This document shows, piece by piece, positions 26,626 through 34,759 of a DNA stretch of 64,000 bases; position 1 is the stretch's first letter, and the number at the start of each line of letters is the position of its first letter. The position numbers and the translations under genes are program-made. The DNA comes from Martelella mediterranea (GTDB lineage: Bacteria; Pseudomonadota; Alphaproteobacteria; Rhizobiales; Rhizobiaceae), in contig NZ_JAINWJ010000007.1 of assembly GCF_021021415.1 (NCBI RefSeq), positions 124,001-188,000 of the forward strand, given 5' to 3'. Below the pieces are notes generated by a model that was not told the origin of the DNA, did no database searches, and saw only the letters and a list, made by a program, of their open reading frames with translations.

Positions 26626-27455
26626 CTGAACCACTGCTTGCCGCCACCGGCATAAAGGTCACCTATGGCGGCAGCGCGTCGCTGTTCGGCAAAAAGCCCG
26701 GCAACACCGTGCTCCATGGGGTCGATATCGAGGTTGGCGCCGGAGAGACCGTCGGCATTGTCGGCGAGAGCGGGTCGGGCAAGACCACGCTTGGTCGCGC
26801 GCTGCTGCGCCTTGTCGATGTCGCCGAAGGCGAAATCCGTTTCGACGGCAAGGACATCACCCGGCTGGATGACAATGCCATGCGCCCGCTTCGTCGGCGC
26901 ATGCAGATGATCTTCCAGGACCCGATGGCCTCGCTCAATCCGCGACATTCGATCGGCCGGATTCTCGGAGAACCGCTGATCCTCCACGGTCTTGCCGAAA
27001 ACCGGAAGGCGGCGCGGGATCAGGCGGCCGCCATGCTGGACCGCGTGTCGCTGCCGGAAGAGGTGCTGGCGCGCAGCCCGCACGAGCTTTCCGGCGGCCA
27101 GCGCCAGCGCATCGGTATTGCCCGGGCGGCCCTCCTCAAGCCCGATTTCGTGCTGGCCGACGAAATCGTCTCCGGCCTCGACGTTTCCACCCAGGCGCAG
27201 GTGCTGAACCTCCTGAAGGATCTCAGCCGCGAAATGGGGCTTGCCATGGCCTTCATCAGCCATGATCTGTCGGTGATCCGCGCGGTCTGCGACCGGGTCT
27301 ATGTCATGCAGTTCGGCAAGATCGTCGAGCACGGCCCGTGCGCGCAAGTGTTCGACAACCCGCAATCGGCCTATACCCGCACCCTGCTCGATGCCATTCC
27401 GCTGCCGGAAATCGATCCGCACTGGCTGGACCGGGTGGCCGTCGACGAGGCATAA
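26622..27455 (+). CDS. ABC transporter ATP-binding protein, DppF type
   Basis: 277 residues. Walker A GESGSGKTT, Q-loop MIFQDPMASLNPRHSIGRIL (classic DppF/OppF), signature LSGGQRQRI, and Walker B-like DFVLADEIVSGLD with E then I-V instead of the usual P-T. Partners the DppD-type ATPase. Last transporter gene; the aldolase gene follows after 30 bp and is probably in the same transcript. Confidence 0.94.
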   Translation: MTEPLLAATGIKVTYGGSASLFGKKPGNTVLHGVDIEVGAGETVGIVGESGSGKTTLGRALLRLVDVAEGEIRFDGKDITRLDDNAMRPLRRRMQMIFQDPMASLNPRHSIGRILGEPLILHGLAENRKAARDQAAAMLDRVSLPEEVLARSPHELSGGQRQRIGIARAALLKPDFVLADEIVSGLDVSTQAQVLNLLKDLSREMGLAMAFISHDLSVIRAVCDRVYVMQFGKIVEHGPCAQVFDNPQSAYTRTLLDAIPLPEIDPHWLDRVAVDEA

Positions 27456-27485
27456 GGCCTCAACAGAAAGAATTCCGGAGGACTC

Positions 27486-28241
27486 ATGAGCGGCTTTCGC
27501 CAGACCTGCACCGCGTTCGACCGCGTGATCGGAACCTTTTCGGCAATCCCGCATCCGGTGGCCGTCGAGATCACGGCTGCGGCCGCGCCGGATTTCATCT
27601 GCATCGATTGCGAGCATGCCCAGATCGGCCGCGAGCGGGTGGAGGAGATGATCCGCGCCGCCGACCTTCACCGCGTACCGGCGATGGTGCGGGTGCCGGG
27701 CCATGCGCCGGAGGCGATCGCCAGCGCGCTCGACGCCGGCGCGGCCGGCGTTCTGGTGCCCCGCGTTTCCAACGCCGACGAAGCGCGCGCCGCCGTTGCC
27801 GCGAGCCGGTTTCCACCGGCAGGTCGGCGCGGGGTCGGGCCGGGACGGGCGGCGGGCTATGGCTACCGCATTGCCGAAACCCTGAAATCCGCCAACAAGA
27901 CCATCGTGCTCGCGATCCAGATCGAGACCGCTGAAGGGCTGGCGAATATCGAGGAAATCGCGGCAGTCGAGGGCATCGACGTGATCTTCATAGGCCCCGG
28001 CGATCTGTCGGTTACGATCAATGCCATGGGCCCCGAAAGCGCCGGAAAGCTCGAAAGCGCAATCCGTCGCATCAGCGATGTCGCGCGGGCGGCGGGCAAG
28101 ACGGTCGGCCTGTTCCGTCCCGACGGGTCCGATGTCGCGGCGTGGGAGAAGTCCGGCATCAGCTTCTTTATCATCGGCTCGGACGCGATGATGCTTTCGT
28201 CCGGCATTGCCGCTGGACTTGGTGCGGCGCGCAAGGGCTGA
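27486..28241 (+). CDS. HpcH/HpaI-family class II aldolase
   Basis: 251-residue metal-dependent pyruvate aldolase or lyase of the HpcH/HpaI/CitE fold. Catalytic H44 lies in CIDCEHAQIG; GRRGVGPGRAAGYG (113-126) is the family's substrate loop; E147 (IQIETAEG) and D173 (GPGDLS) are the metal ligands. Family members retro-aldol cleave 4-hydroxy-2-oxoacids produced in aromatic ring breakdown, releasing pyruvate. The ATG has CCGGAGG upstream. Position directly behind the importer suggests it acts late in the catabolism of the imported compound. Confidence 0.92.
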   Translation: MSGFRQTCTAFDRVIGTFSAIPHPVAVEITAAAAPDFICIDCEHAQIGRERVEEMIRAADLHRVPAMVRVPGHAPEAIASALDAGAAGVLVPRVSNADEARAAVAASRFPPAGRRGVGPGRAAGYGYRIAETLKSANKTIVLAIQIETAEGLANIEEIAAVEGIDVIFIGPGDLSVTINAMGPESAGKLESAIRRISDVARAAGKTVGLFRPDGSDVAAWEKSGISFFIIGSDAMMLSSGIAAGLGAARKG

Positions 28242-28246
28242 CAGTA

Positions 28247-28717
28247 TCAAAGCAAGGCGTGGCGGTGGGCTTCGGCCATCGCGTTTTCCGACTTGATATC
28301 GCGGGTGATCATCGCCGTCACGGTGCGGGTCACGCCCGGCAGCTGGCTGATCTCCACACGTAGCAGCCGGTCAAGCGAGGCCATGTCGGCGGCCATGATA
28401 TGCAGCAGGTAATCGGCCTCGCCGGTGGTGGCATGCGCGCGGCGCACCAGCGGATGGGCGCGGACGGCGCGCTCGAACGGCTCGAATAGCTCCGGCCGGA
28501 TCGACACCTGCACCAGCGCCTCGAGGCCGAACCCCATGCCAGCCGGATCGATCGCCGCGCGATAACCACGGATCAGCCCCGCCTCCTCCAGCGCCTTGAC
28601 CCGGTTCCAGCATGGCGTCTTCGACAGCCCGACAGTTTCCGCAAGCGCGGCAAACGACATCCGCGCATCCCGCTCCAGAAGCCCGATGATCTTTCGATCG
28701 ATTTCACTGATGACCAT
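28247..28717 (-). CDS. Lrp/AsnC-family regulator
   Basis: 156 residues. N-terminal helix-turn-helix (SEIDRKIIGLLERDARMSFAALAETVGLS, then TPCWNRVKALEEAGLI) and the C-terminal RAM ligand domain (VRRAHATTGEADYLLHIMAADMASLDRLL). The ATG at 28717 has GGAAGAACGA upstream; the much longer frame continues through the divergent dioxygenase gene and is spurious. It faces the dioxygenase-family gene across 126 bp with a perfect palindrome, so it probably activates that gene in response to an amino acid. Confidence 0.93.
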   Translation of the reverse strand: MVISEIDRKIIGLLERDARMSFAALAETVGLSKTPCWNRVKALEEAGLIRGYRAAIDPAGMGFGLEALVQVSIRPELFEPFERAVRAHPLVRRAHATTGEADYLLHIMAADMASLDRLLRVEISQLPGVTRTVTAMITRDIKSENAMAEAHRHALL

Positions 28718-28753
28718 TCGTTCTTCCAATTTGACTTTATCAAGAACAACGTA

Positions 28754-28765
28754 CCGAATATTCGG
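28754..28765. promoter_or_regulatory. Candidate Lrp-family operator
   Basis: Perfect 12-bp palindrome CCGAATATTCGG midway between the divergent starts of the Lrp regulator and the dioxygenase-family gene. AT-centred palindromes of this type are usual Lrp/AsnC targets. Confidence 0.5.
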
Positions 28766-28843
28766 CTGAACTGGCAAGCTCAGAAACAATGTTTGCGGAA
28801 ACCGCGGTAGAATTGAGCAAAAGCAACCCGCGGGAACACGAAC

Positions 28844-29590
28844 ATGGACAAGCAGCCCTATCACGATCGCATCGAAAACCCTGTCATGCTCGACTACGGC
28901 GTCTATCTCAATGTCGAACAACTGCTCGCCTGCCAGAAACCTCTGAGGGAAATGACGAATGCCGACGAGTTGCAGTTCCAGATCGTCCATCAGGTCGAAG
29001 AGCTCTGGATGAAGCTGATCGCCTACACGCTTGTCGATGTGATGGACTATATCGAGAAGGAGGATACCAACCGGGTGGTCACACTTATGGGGCGGATCCA
29101 CCGGCTGATGAAGCTGATGACGGCGCAGCTCGATGTACTGGAGACCATGTCGCCCAAGGAATATCAGCAGATCCGGCTGCAGCTCGGCAATGGTTCGGGT
29201 CAGGAATCGCCCGGTTTCAAGCTGCTCCTGCGGCTGCCGCCCGATCTCTGGCAGATGTTCAAGACCCATTACCTGACCGGCCGCGACCTCACCGTCGCCG
29301 ATATCTATGACGGCAAATACGACCATGGCGACAGCTATGTCGTGGCCGAAGCGCTGGTGGAATTCGACGAGTTATTCCAGAAATTCCGCGCCCACCATGT
29401 CTATCTGATCCACCGTTCGATCGGGCTCGGCTCGAAATCGCTTAAAGGTCGGCCGGTGGACCTGTTGCAGGCCGGCGCCCGCTATCGCTTTTTCCCCGAA
29501 CTCTGGGAGATCCGTTGCGACATGACCGACGCCTGGGGTGCGAGCTACGGCGTGGTGCGCGAGGCAATCAGCGGAAAGGGCAACGAGTAG
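28844..29590 (+). CDS. Tryptophan 2,3-dioxygenase-family haem protein (atypical)
   Basis: 248 residues, shorter than ordinary bacterial TDO (about 270-300). Family marks: YGVYLNVEQLLACQ, DELQFQIVHQVEELWMKL with distal H49, and FRAHHVYLIHRSIG where H185 aligns with the proximal haem ligand; FPELWEIR closes the fold. Two canonical features are missing: the FQSxxYRxIEFxLGNK block is replaced by YQQIRLQLGNGSGQESPGF (107-125), and the GTGGSSG substrate loop by LGSKSLKGRP (195-204). It is therefore a haem dioxygenase-fold protein that may use another indole substrate or another oxygenation. Regulated by the divergent Lrp gene. Confidence 0.82.
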   Translation: MDKQPYHDRIENPVMLDYGVYLNVEQLLACQKPLREMTNADELQFQIVHQVEELWMKLIAYTLVDVMDYIEKEDTNRVVTLMGRIHRLMKLMTAQLDVLETMSPKEYQQIRLQLGNGSGQESPGFKLLLRLPPDLWQMFKTHYLTGRDLTVADIYDGKYDHGDSYVVAEALVEFDELFQKFRAHHVYLIHRSIGLGSKSLKGRPVDLLQAGARYRFFPELWEIRCDMTDAWGASYGVVREAISGKGNE

Positions 29591-29611
29591 CGAGGCCTCT
29601 CCTCACCCGAT

Positions 29612-29632
29612 CTCTCCCCTTGAGGAGGAGAG
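29612..29632. terminator. Hairpin between convergent genes
   Basis: CTCTCC (29612-29617) pairs with GGAGAG (29627-29632) in sequence resembling the rhizobial intergenic repeat at 17936-18070. It separates the dioxygenase-family gene from the end of the Liv operon. No long T run, so termination is only likely. Confidence 0.4.
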
Positions 29633-29680
29633 TGTGACTGCACCGCTTTCGCAAGCCTTGAAACGACTAAACTGCTGATC

Positions 29681-30637
29681 TTAAGCCGCTTCTGCCCTGG
29701 CCTTGCGGCGGCGCCTGATATGCGCGCCGAGAATGCCCTGCGGGCGCACCAGCAGGATGACGCAGAGCATGACGCCGATGGCAACGATCTGGAGCGAGGC
29801 CGCGCGGGCCTGCTGATCGGTCGGCACCAGCGCGGAGAGTGCTGCGCCGGAACCGGCCCAGATCGCCCAGACCAGAACGCTGCCGAGGACCGCGCCGCGA
29901 TTGCTGCCCGAACCGCCGACGATCAGCATGACCCAGACCTGGAAGGTCAGTGTCGGCAGATAGTTTTCCGGCGCGATGAAGCCGATGAAATGCGCCTGCA
30001 CCGCGCCCGCAAGCCCCATCACCGCGCCGCCAATGGCAAAGGCCTGAACGCGGTAGAAGCGCGCGCTCTTGCCAAGCGAGACCGCGGCGGTCTCGTCTTC
30101 CCTGAGCGCGCGCAGCACCCTGCCCCACGGGCTTTTCGACAGATGCTGGAGTGCCAGATAGGCAATGATCGTCACCAGCGCGACAACGCCCAGCATCGCA
30201 ACGTTGAACCGCAACGGCGTGGCCGCGAGTTCGCCGAAGGGGCGCGGGATGAAACCAACGCCGAAGGGGCCGCCGGTCAGCCCCTGGGTATTGAGCGCCA
30301 CGAGTTGGACCACCACCGCGACGCCGAATGTGGTGATCGCAAGATAGTCGGCCTTCAGCCGCAGCGTCGCGAACCCGGTGATCGCGGCAGCAATGCCGGC
30401 CGTGACCATGGCGGCGAGCCAGCCGGCGACGATCGGCCAGTCGAAGCCGCCGAAGCGCGATGGATCGGGCGGGGTGGTCAGGATCGCGGAGCTATAGGCG
30501 CCGATGGCGACGAAGCCCGCCACCCCGACATTGAACAGGCCAGTCAGCCCCCATTGCAGGTTCAGTCCGAGCGCGATCAGCGAGAAGATCAGCGCCGTGG
30601 TCAGGAAAAACGCCCCGTAGCCGAGAAGGTCGATCAT
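29681..30637 (-). CDS. livM: Branched-chain amino-acid-type ABC permease, LivM type
   Basis: 318 residues, eight to ten membrane helices. Start MIDLLGYGAFFLTTALIFSLIALGLNLQWGLTGLFN is the LivM signature, with the HAA domain around FSKSPWGRVLRALREDE-type sequence (HLSKSPWGRVLRALREDE). The ATG at 30637 overlaps the LivH stop (ATGA). A longer frame to 31729 is simply the shadow of the LivH gene. It is the last gene of livG-F-H-M. Confidence 0.94.
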   Translation of the reverse strand: MIDLLGYGAFFLTTALIFSLIALGLNLQWGLTGLFNVGVAGFVAIGAYSSAILTTPPDPSRFGGFDWPIVAGWLAAMVTAGIAAAITGFATLRLKADYLAITTFGVAVVVQLVALNTQGLTGGPFGVGFIPRPFGELAATPLRFNVAMLGVVALVTIIAYLALQHLSKSPWGRVLRALREDETAAVSLGKSARFYRVQAFAIGGAVMGLAGAVQAHFIGFIAPENYLPTLTFQVWVMLIVGGSGSNRGAVLGSVLVWAIWAGSGAALSALVPTDQQARAASLQIVAIGVMLCVILLVRPQGILGAHIRRRRKARAEAA

Positions 30638-31542
30638 CGTTCCTTCACTCCGAAAAGGCCGATCGGCCTGACAAAAAGCACCGCCATCAGGATCACGAAC
30701 GACACCGCCGCGCGCCATTCGGCGCCGACGAACTGCACGGCGGCGGCCTCGCTGAGCCCGATGATCAGGCCGCCGATAACCGCGCCGGGTACGCTGCCGA
30801 TGCCGCCCAGGATCGCGGCCGCGAACATCGGCAGCAGCATGTCGAAACCCATCAGCGGCCGGATTTGCACCAGAATGCCGATCATGACGCCGGCAACGCA
30901 GGCAAGCGCCCCACCAGTCATCCAGGTGAGCCGCACCACGTTGCGCACATCGATGCCGACGACCTTCGCAAGCGCCGGGTTCTGGCTGACGGCGCGCATC
31001 GACCGGCCGGCATGGGTGCGGGTCATCATCAGATGCACGGCGGTGACGAGGATGACGGTCAGCACCAGAAGCGCGATCTGGTCCGGCGTGATGCGGAGAC
31101 CAAAGCCGAGCGGCATGGCGATCTGGATCGCCCGGTTGAAATAGGCAGGCCTTGCGGTGAACAGGAATTCCAGCAGGTTGCGCAGCGCCATCGACGCGCC
31201 GAAGCTCGCCATGACGACGATGATCATCTGCCCCTTGGCTCGCAGCCGCGAGAACAGCATCTTGTCGAGCGCAATCGCCATCAGCCCGATCAGCGTCATG
31301 GAAATGATCAGCGCGACGATCAGCGGCCAGCCGAAGGAAAACGGCTTGATCGGCGCGACATTGCCGACAAGCGCCCCGATGATGCCGAGCACGGTGAGCG
31401 TGGCATAGGCGCCGCAGGCCATCAGGTCGCCGTGGGAGAAGTTGGAGAAGCGCAGGATCGAATAGGTGAGCGTGATGCCAATCGCGCCGAGCCCGATCAT
31501 GGCGCCGTTCAACGCGCCGTCGATGATGAATTGCGGGTTCAT
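30634..31542 (-). CDS. livH: Branched-chain amino-acid-type ABC permease, LivH type
   Basis: 302 residues, about eight helices. IDGALNGAMIGLGAIGITLTYSILRFSNFSHGDLMACGAY is the LivH start; the C-terminal part has FAAAILGGIGSVPGAVIGGLIIG. Overlaps livF upstream and livM downstream by four bases each. With LivM it forms the channel; ligands of such systems range from amino acids to aromatic acids and amides, so leucine transport should not be assumed. Confidence 0.94.
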   Translation of the reverse strand: MNPQFIIDGALNGAMIGLGAIGITLTYSILRFSNFSHGDLMACGAYATLTVLGIIGALVGNVAPIKPFSFGWPLIVALIISMTLIGLMAIALDKMLFSRLRAKGQMIIVVMASFGASMALRNLLEFLFTARPAYFNRAIQIAMPLGFGLRITPDQIALLVLTVILVTAVHLMMTRTHAGRSMRAVSQNPALAKVVGIDVRNVVRLTWMTGGALACVAGVMIGILVQIRPLMGFDMLLPMFAAAILGGIGSVPGAVIGGLIIGLSEAAAVQFVGAEWRAAVSFVILMAVLFVRPIGLFGVKER

Positions 31543-32288
31543 GCTGGGTTCCCGTCGGAATTGCGCTTGCCGCGCCGGCCGAGATAGAGCTCGGCGACCA
31601 CCGGATCGTTCCAGAGTTCGGAGGCGATGCCCTCGTGGCGATCCTGCCCCTCCACAAGCACATAGGCGCGATCGCCAATGGCGAGGGCGGCGCGGGCATT
31701 CTGCTCCACCAGCAGAATGGTGACGCCATGGGCGCGGATATCCGACAGCATGTCGAACACCATGGAGACGAATTTGGGCGAAAGACCCGCCGAGGGCTCG
31801 TCTAGAACCAGGAGCTTCGGCCGCACGACCAGCGCGCGGGCGACCGCCAGCATCTGCCGCTGACCGCCAGAGAGATTGCCGGCCGCAGTGCGCCGGCGTT
31901 GCGACAGATCGGGAAAGAGATCGTAGACTTCGCGGATGCCGGCGGCGATTTCAGTCTTGGGAAGAACGGCGGCGGCAACCTTCAGATTATCCTCGATGCT
32001 CATTAGCGGGAAGATGTTTTCGGTCTGTGGGACGAAGGCGAGGCCCCGGCGCACCATCTCATGGGCGGGAACGGCGGTGATGTCCTCGCCGACGAGATGC
32101 ACGCTGCCACCGCTTTTCGGCACCAGACCGGCGATCGCCTTGATGAAGCTCGATTTGCCTGCACCGTTTGGCCCGAGGACGACGACGATTTCGCCTTGAT
32201 CGACACGGATCGACGCGCCGCGCACGATCGGCACGCCGGGCTCGTAGCCCGCGACCAGTTCCTTGACTTCCAGCACGGGAGCGGTCAT
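31539..32288 (-). CDS. livF: Branched-chain amino-acid-type ABC ATPase, LivF type
   Basis: 249 residues. Walker A GPNGAGKSS, Q-loop FVPQTENIFPLMSIEDNLKV (LivF type), signature LSGGQRQML, Walker B LLVLDEPSAGLSP. The ATG at 32288 is chosen because the extension is arginine-rich and antiparallel to livG coding. Starts within the livG stop (ATGA). Confidence 0.95.
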   Translation of the reverse strand: MTAPVLEVKELVAGYEPGVPIVRGASIRVDQGEIVVVLGPNGAGKSSFIKAIAGLVPKSGGSVHLVGEDITAVPAHEMVRRGLAFVPQTENIFPLMSIEDNLKVAAAVLPKTEIAAGIREVYDLFPDLSQRRRTAAGNLSGGQRQMLAVARALVVRPKLLVLDEPSAGLSPKFVSMVFDMLSDIRAHGVTILLVEQNARAALAIGDRAYVLVEGQDRHEGIASELWNDPVVAELYLGRRGKRNSDGNPA

Positions 32289-33076
32289 GCGGCGCCTCCG
32301 AGATAGGCCTCGATGACGCGCGGATCGCGGGCGACCTCGTCGGGACGGCCCTCGCAAAGAAGCTCGCCGCTCGCCATGACCAGGACCCGCCCGCACAGCC
32401 GGCTCACCATATCGATATTGTGCTCGATCAGCAGGAAGGAGATGCCGCCCCGGTTGATCTCGCGGATGCGCTCGATGATGACCTCAAGCAGCGTGGCGTT
32501 GACGCCGGCCGCCGGCTCGTCCAGCAGCACGATCGAGGAGTCGGCCATCAGCACGCGGGCAAGCTCCAGCAGCTTGCGCTGGCCGCCGGAGAGGACCTTG
32601 GCAGGCTCGTCTTCCAGATGGGAAAGCGTGACGAAGGCGATCAGCTCACGGGCCTTTTCGCGCGCCCGACGCTCCTCGGCGGCGACCTTGCGCGGCGTCA
32701 GGAAATTGGCAATGACGCCCTCCCCCGCCTGGCCCTGACGGGCGAGCATGACATTGTCGATCAGGCTGAGTTCGGGAAACGGCTTCGGAATCTGAAAGGT
32801 GCGGCCAAGGCCGTGTCCGATCCTGCGCCAGGCGCTCTGCCCGGAAACTTCATGGCCGTGGATCGCGATGCTGCCGGAGGTCGGCTTCTGGCTGCCGGCC
32901 ACAAGGTCGAACATCGTGGTCTTGCCGGCGCCGTTGGGGCCGATCAGACCCAGGATTTCGCCTTTCTCGAGCGCGAACGAGACATCGTTCACCGCCATGA
33001 GCCCACCAAAATTCTTCGTTGCCCGGCTGACGGTCAGCACATGTTCCGGCCCGACCGGGCCGTCTGTTCCGTTCAT
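32285..33076 (-). CDS. livG: Branched-chain amino-acid-type ABC ATPase, LivG type
   Basis: 263 residues. Walker A GPNGAGKTT, LivG-type LGRTFQIPKPFPELSLIDNVML, signature LSGGQRKLL, Walker B SSIVLLDEPAAGVN, then the switch histidine in LLIEHNID. First gene of the minus-strand transporter operon; its start faces the GntR gene across 107 bp that contains two TGATCA sites. The matching binding protein is at 35909-37171 on the other strand. Confidence 0.95.
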   Translation of the reverse strand: MNGTDGPVGPEHVLTVSRATKNFGGLMAVNDVSFALEKGEILGLIGPNGAGKTTMFDLVAGSQKPTSGSIAIHGHEVSGQSAWRRIGHGLGRTFQIPKPFPELSLIDNVMLARQGQAGEGVIANFLTPRKVAAEERRAREKARELIAFVTLSHLEDEPAKVLSGGQRKLLELARVLMADSSIVLLDEPAAGVNATLLEVIIERIREINRGGISFLLIEHNIDMVSRLCGRVLVMASGELLCEGRPDEVARDPRVIEAYLGGAA

Positions 33077-33110
33077 CGTTCCCCTGCGCCCTTCTCGAGC
33101 TTATTTGATC

Positions 33111-33133
33111 TGTGATCACACTTGTTTTGATCA
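33111..33133. promoter_or_regulatory. Candidate GntR operator pair (TGATCA type)
   Basis: TGTGATCACA (33111-33120, perfect palindrome) and TTTTGATCAC, whose TGATCA core is at 33128-33133, 15 bp from the first core. They lie between divergent livG and the GntR gene. A third near-copy, TTTGATCT, starts at 33105. Similar sites precede the class-V PLP enzyme (38640) and the DadA-like gene (43796). Confidence 0.55.
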
Positions 33134-33183
33134 CGATATTCAGGTTTAAATATTCCCGCAACAAAAAATGCGTGCGGGGGACA

Positions 33184-33930
33184 ATGAAACAGAGCCGGGC
33201 AAAAACCGCAGCGGACGCGCAAGGCCTGCGTCTGGTGCCGGTCGAGCGGGAGACGGTGCAGGACCGCGTCTACAAGGAATTGCGGCGCGCGCTGATCGGC
33301 GGCCTGTTCGAGCCGGGACAGGTTCTCACCATACGCGGGCTTGCGGATGCGATGATGACCAGCACCATGCCGGTGCGCGAGGCGCTCGGCCGGCTGGTGA
33401 GCGAAAAAGCGCTGGAGGCGCTGCCGCAGCGTTCGGTGCGGGTTCCCCCGGTGACGCTCGAACGGGTCGAGGATCTGCTCAACACCCGCATCCTGATCGA
33501 GGGAGAGGCGATAGCGCTCGCCTGCGCTCGGATGGGCGAGCGCGATATCGCGGAGCTAAACCACATCCTCTCGGAATGGGGCGATGGGCACGATCTCAAC
33601 GCGCCGAGCGATTTCGACCGCGAGGCGACGCTCAACCAGAAATTCCATTTCGCGATCTACCGCTGCAGCGGTTCCTCGGTGTTGCTGCCGATGATCGAGA
33701 GCCTGTGGCTGCAATCCAGCCCCTGCACCCGCTTTGCCACCTATGCATTCTCGCGCGCGATCAAGGATCGGGTTAGTCCTGATGTGGATTACTACCACCG
33801 CGCCATGGTGAACGCGCTTGAACGGCGCGATCCGGACGCCGCGCGCGCCGCGCTGGTCACCGATATCAGCCGCCCCTTCACCTTCCTGCGCGAGCAGCTT
33901 CAGAAATCCGACACCACGAGTGAACCATGA
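33184..33930 (+). CDS. GntR-family regulator, FadR/FCD subfamily
   Basis: 248 residues. Winged helix YKELRRALIGGLFEPGQVLTIRGLADAMMTSTMPVREAL, then an all-helical FCD ligand domain with metal-site-like histidines (NQKFHFAIYRCSGS and YYHRAMVNAL). The ATG at 33184 follows GCGGGGG. It overlaps the next gene (ATGA) and faces the liv operon, so it probably controls both directions in response to an organic-acid ligand. Similar in layout to the second FCD regulator at 41741. Confidence 0.93.
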   Translation: MKQSRAKTAADAQGLRLVPVERETVQDRVYKELRRALIGGLFEPGQVLTIRGLADAMMTSTMPVREALGRLVSEKALEALPQRSVRVPPVTLERVEDLLNTRILIEGEAIALACARMGERDIAELNHILSEWGDGHDLNAPSDFDREATLNQKFHFAIYRCSGSSVLLPMIESLWLQSSPCTRFATYAFSRAIKDRVSPDVDYYHRAMVNALERRDPDAARAALVTDISRPFTFLREQLQKSDTTSEP

Positions 33931-34415
33931 CAGACCGCATGATCCATATAAGCGAGGCCGTTTCCGGCTTCGACATCAAGGCCCCTCTTCTGTTCGACAA
34001 GGCCCCGGCAAACGCCGCCTTCTTCTGGGACTATCTCTCCGAGGCGCGCAATGTTGGTGGCTTGCATGCGATGTGGACCGGGCCGGAGATTTCCTGCCCG
34101 ATCCCCGCCGGCCATCTGGAGGGTGCCGCCTACGCCAGGCCGCTGCCGCCGGAAAACGCGACGCTGAACCCGCAGCCGGGCGACATCGTGCTCAGCTATG
34201 TGCCGGAACGGATGTGGGGCGGCAATCCGAACCCGATCTTCGATATCGGCCTTTTCTATGGCCCCGGCGCGCGGCTGCTGTTTCCGATCGGCTGGCTTGC
34301 GGGCAGCGTGGTGGCGAAGGTGCCGGCGGACGCGCTCGAGGGCTTCGCCGCCGCATGCGGCACGATCCGCCGCAACGGCGCCTGCGAGGTGGTGTTTTCC
34401 AGGAGCGGCGGATGA
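33927..34415 (+). CDS. DUF3830-family protein
   Basis: 162 residues, no signal peptide or membrane helix. Recognised as DUF3830 from APANAAFFWDYLSEARNVGGLHAMWTGPEISCPI and GDIVLSYVPERMWGGNPNPIFDIGLFYG; these proteins have a small cyclophilin-like barrel. No reaction is firmly known to me. They recur beside ABC importers and amidohydrolases, so a catabolic role on the imported solute is likely. Overlaps the GntR gene and the next gene by four bases. Confidence 0.78.
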   Translation: MTDRMIHISEAVSGFDIKAPLLFDKAPANAAFFWDYLSEARNVGGLHAMWTGPEISCPIPAGHLEGAAYARPLPPENATLNPQPGDIVLSYVPERMWGGNPNPIFDIGLFYGPGARLLFPIGWLAGSVVAKVPADALEGFAAACGTIRRNGACEVVFSRSGG

Positions 34416-34759
34416 GCGACGACAGTTTCGAGCTCTACGATCTGAGAGTGGAGGCGGTGGTGCCGGAGGGCAAGCCGATCTATTGCGGCGCAAAACCGGG
34501 CGATCATTTCGAGCTGCGCGGCGAGATGCTGCATCTGCCGCCGGGCCAGGGCTTTTCGATCTATTCGATCGCTGCCGTGCTGCCGCTGCTCGCCGCCAAG
34601 CAGCGCAACACCCACCGCAATGACTGGATGACCTCGGATGCCGAGATCGCCTGCCCGGACCCCAATTGCGAAAGTCGCCTGAGGATCACCCGACTGAAAC
34701 GCCGACGCTTCAGCCATGCGGCCACCACCGCCGTACCGCTTCCAGAGGATGACGCATGA
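34412..34759 (+). CDS. TIGR04076-like small protein
   Basis: 115 residues, start ATG inside the previous stop (ATGA). YDLRVEAVVPEGKPIYCGAKPGDHFEL, a middle segment IYSIAAVLPLLAAKQR, and a near-C-terminal CPDPNCESRLRITRL match the layout of the TIGR04076 family (small proteins with a strand-rich N terminus and conserved CPDP). Function unknown; C-P-D-P plus the earlier C could bind a metal. Also overlaps the aldo/keto reductase start. Confidence 0.68.
   Translation: MSDDSFELYDLRVEAVVPEGKPIYCGAKPGDHFELRGEMLHLPPGQGFSIYSIAAVLPLLAAKQRNTHRNDWMTSDAEIACPDPNCESRLRITRLKRRRFSHAATTAVPLPEDDA

Noticed and set aside
28718-29326. N-terminal extension of the Lrp-family frame
   Set aside because: Overlaps the opposite-strand dioxygenase-family gene and precedes a well-placed ATG with ribosome binding site at 28717.
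30638-31729. N-terminal extension of the livM frame
   Set aside because: Runs through livH in another frame; livM has a good start with ATGA overlap at 30637.
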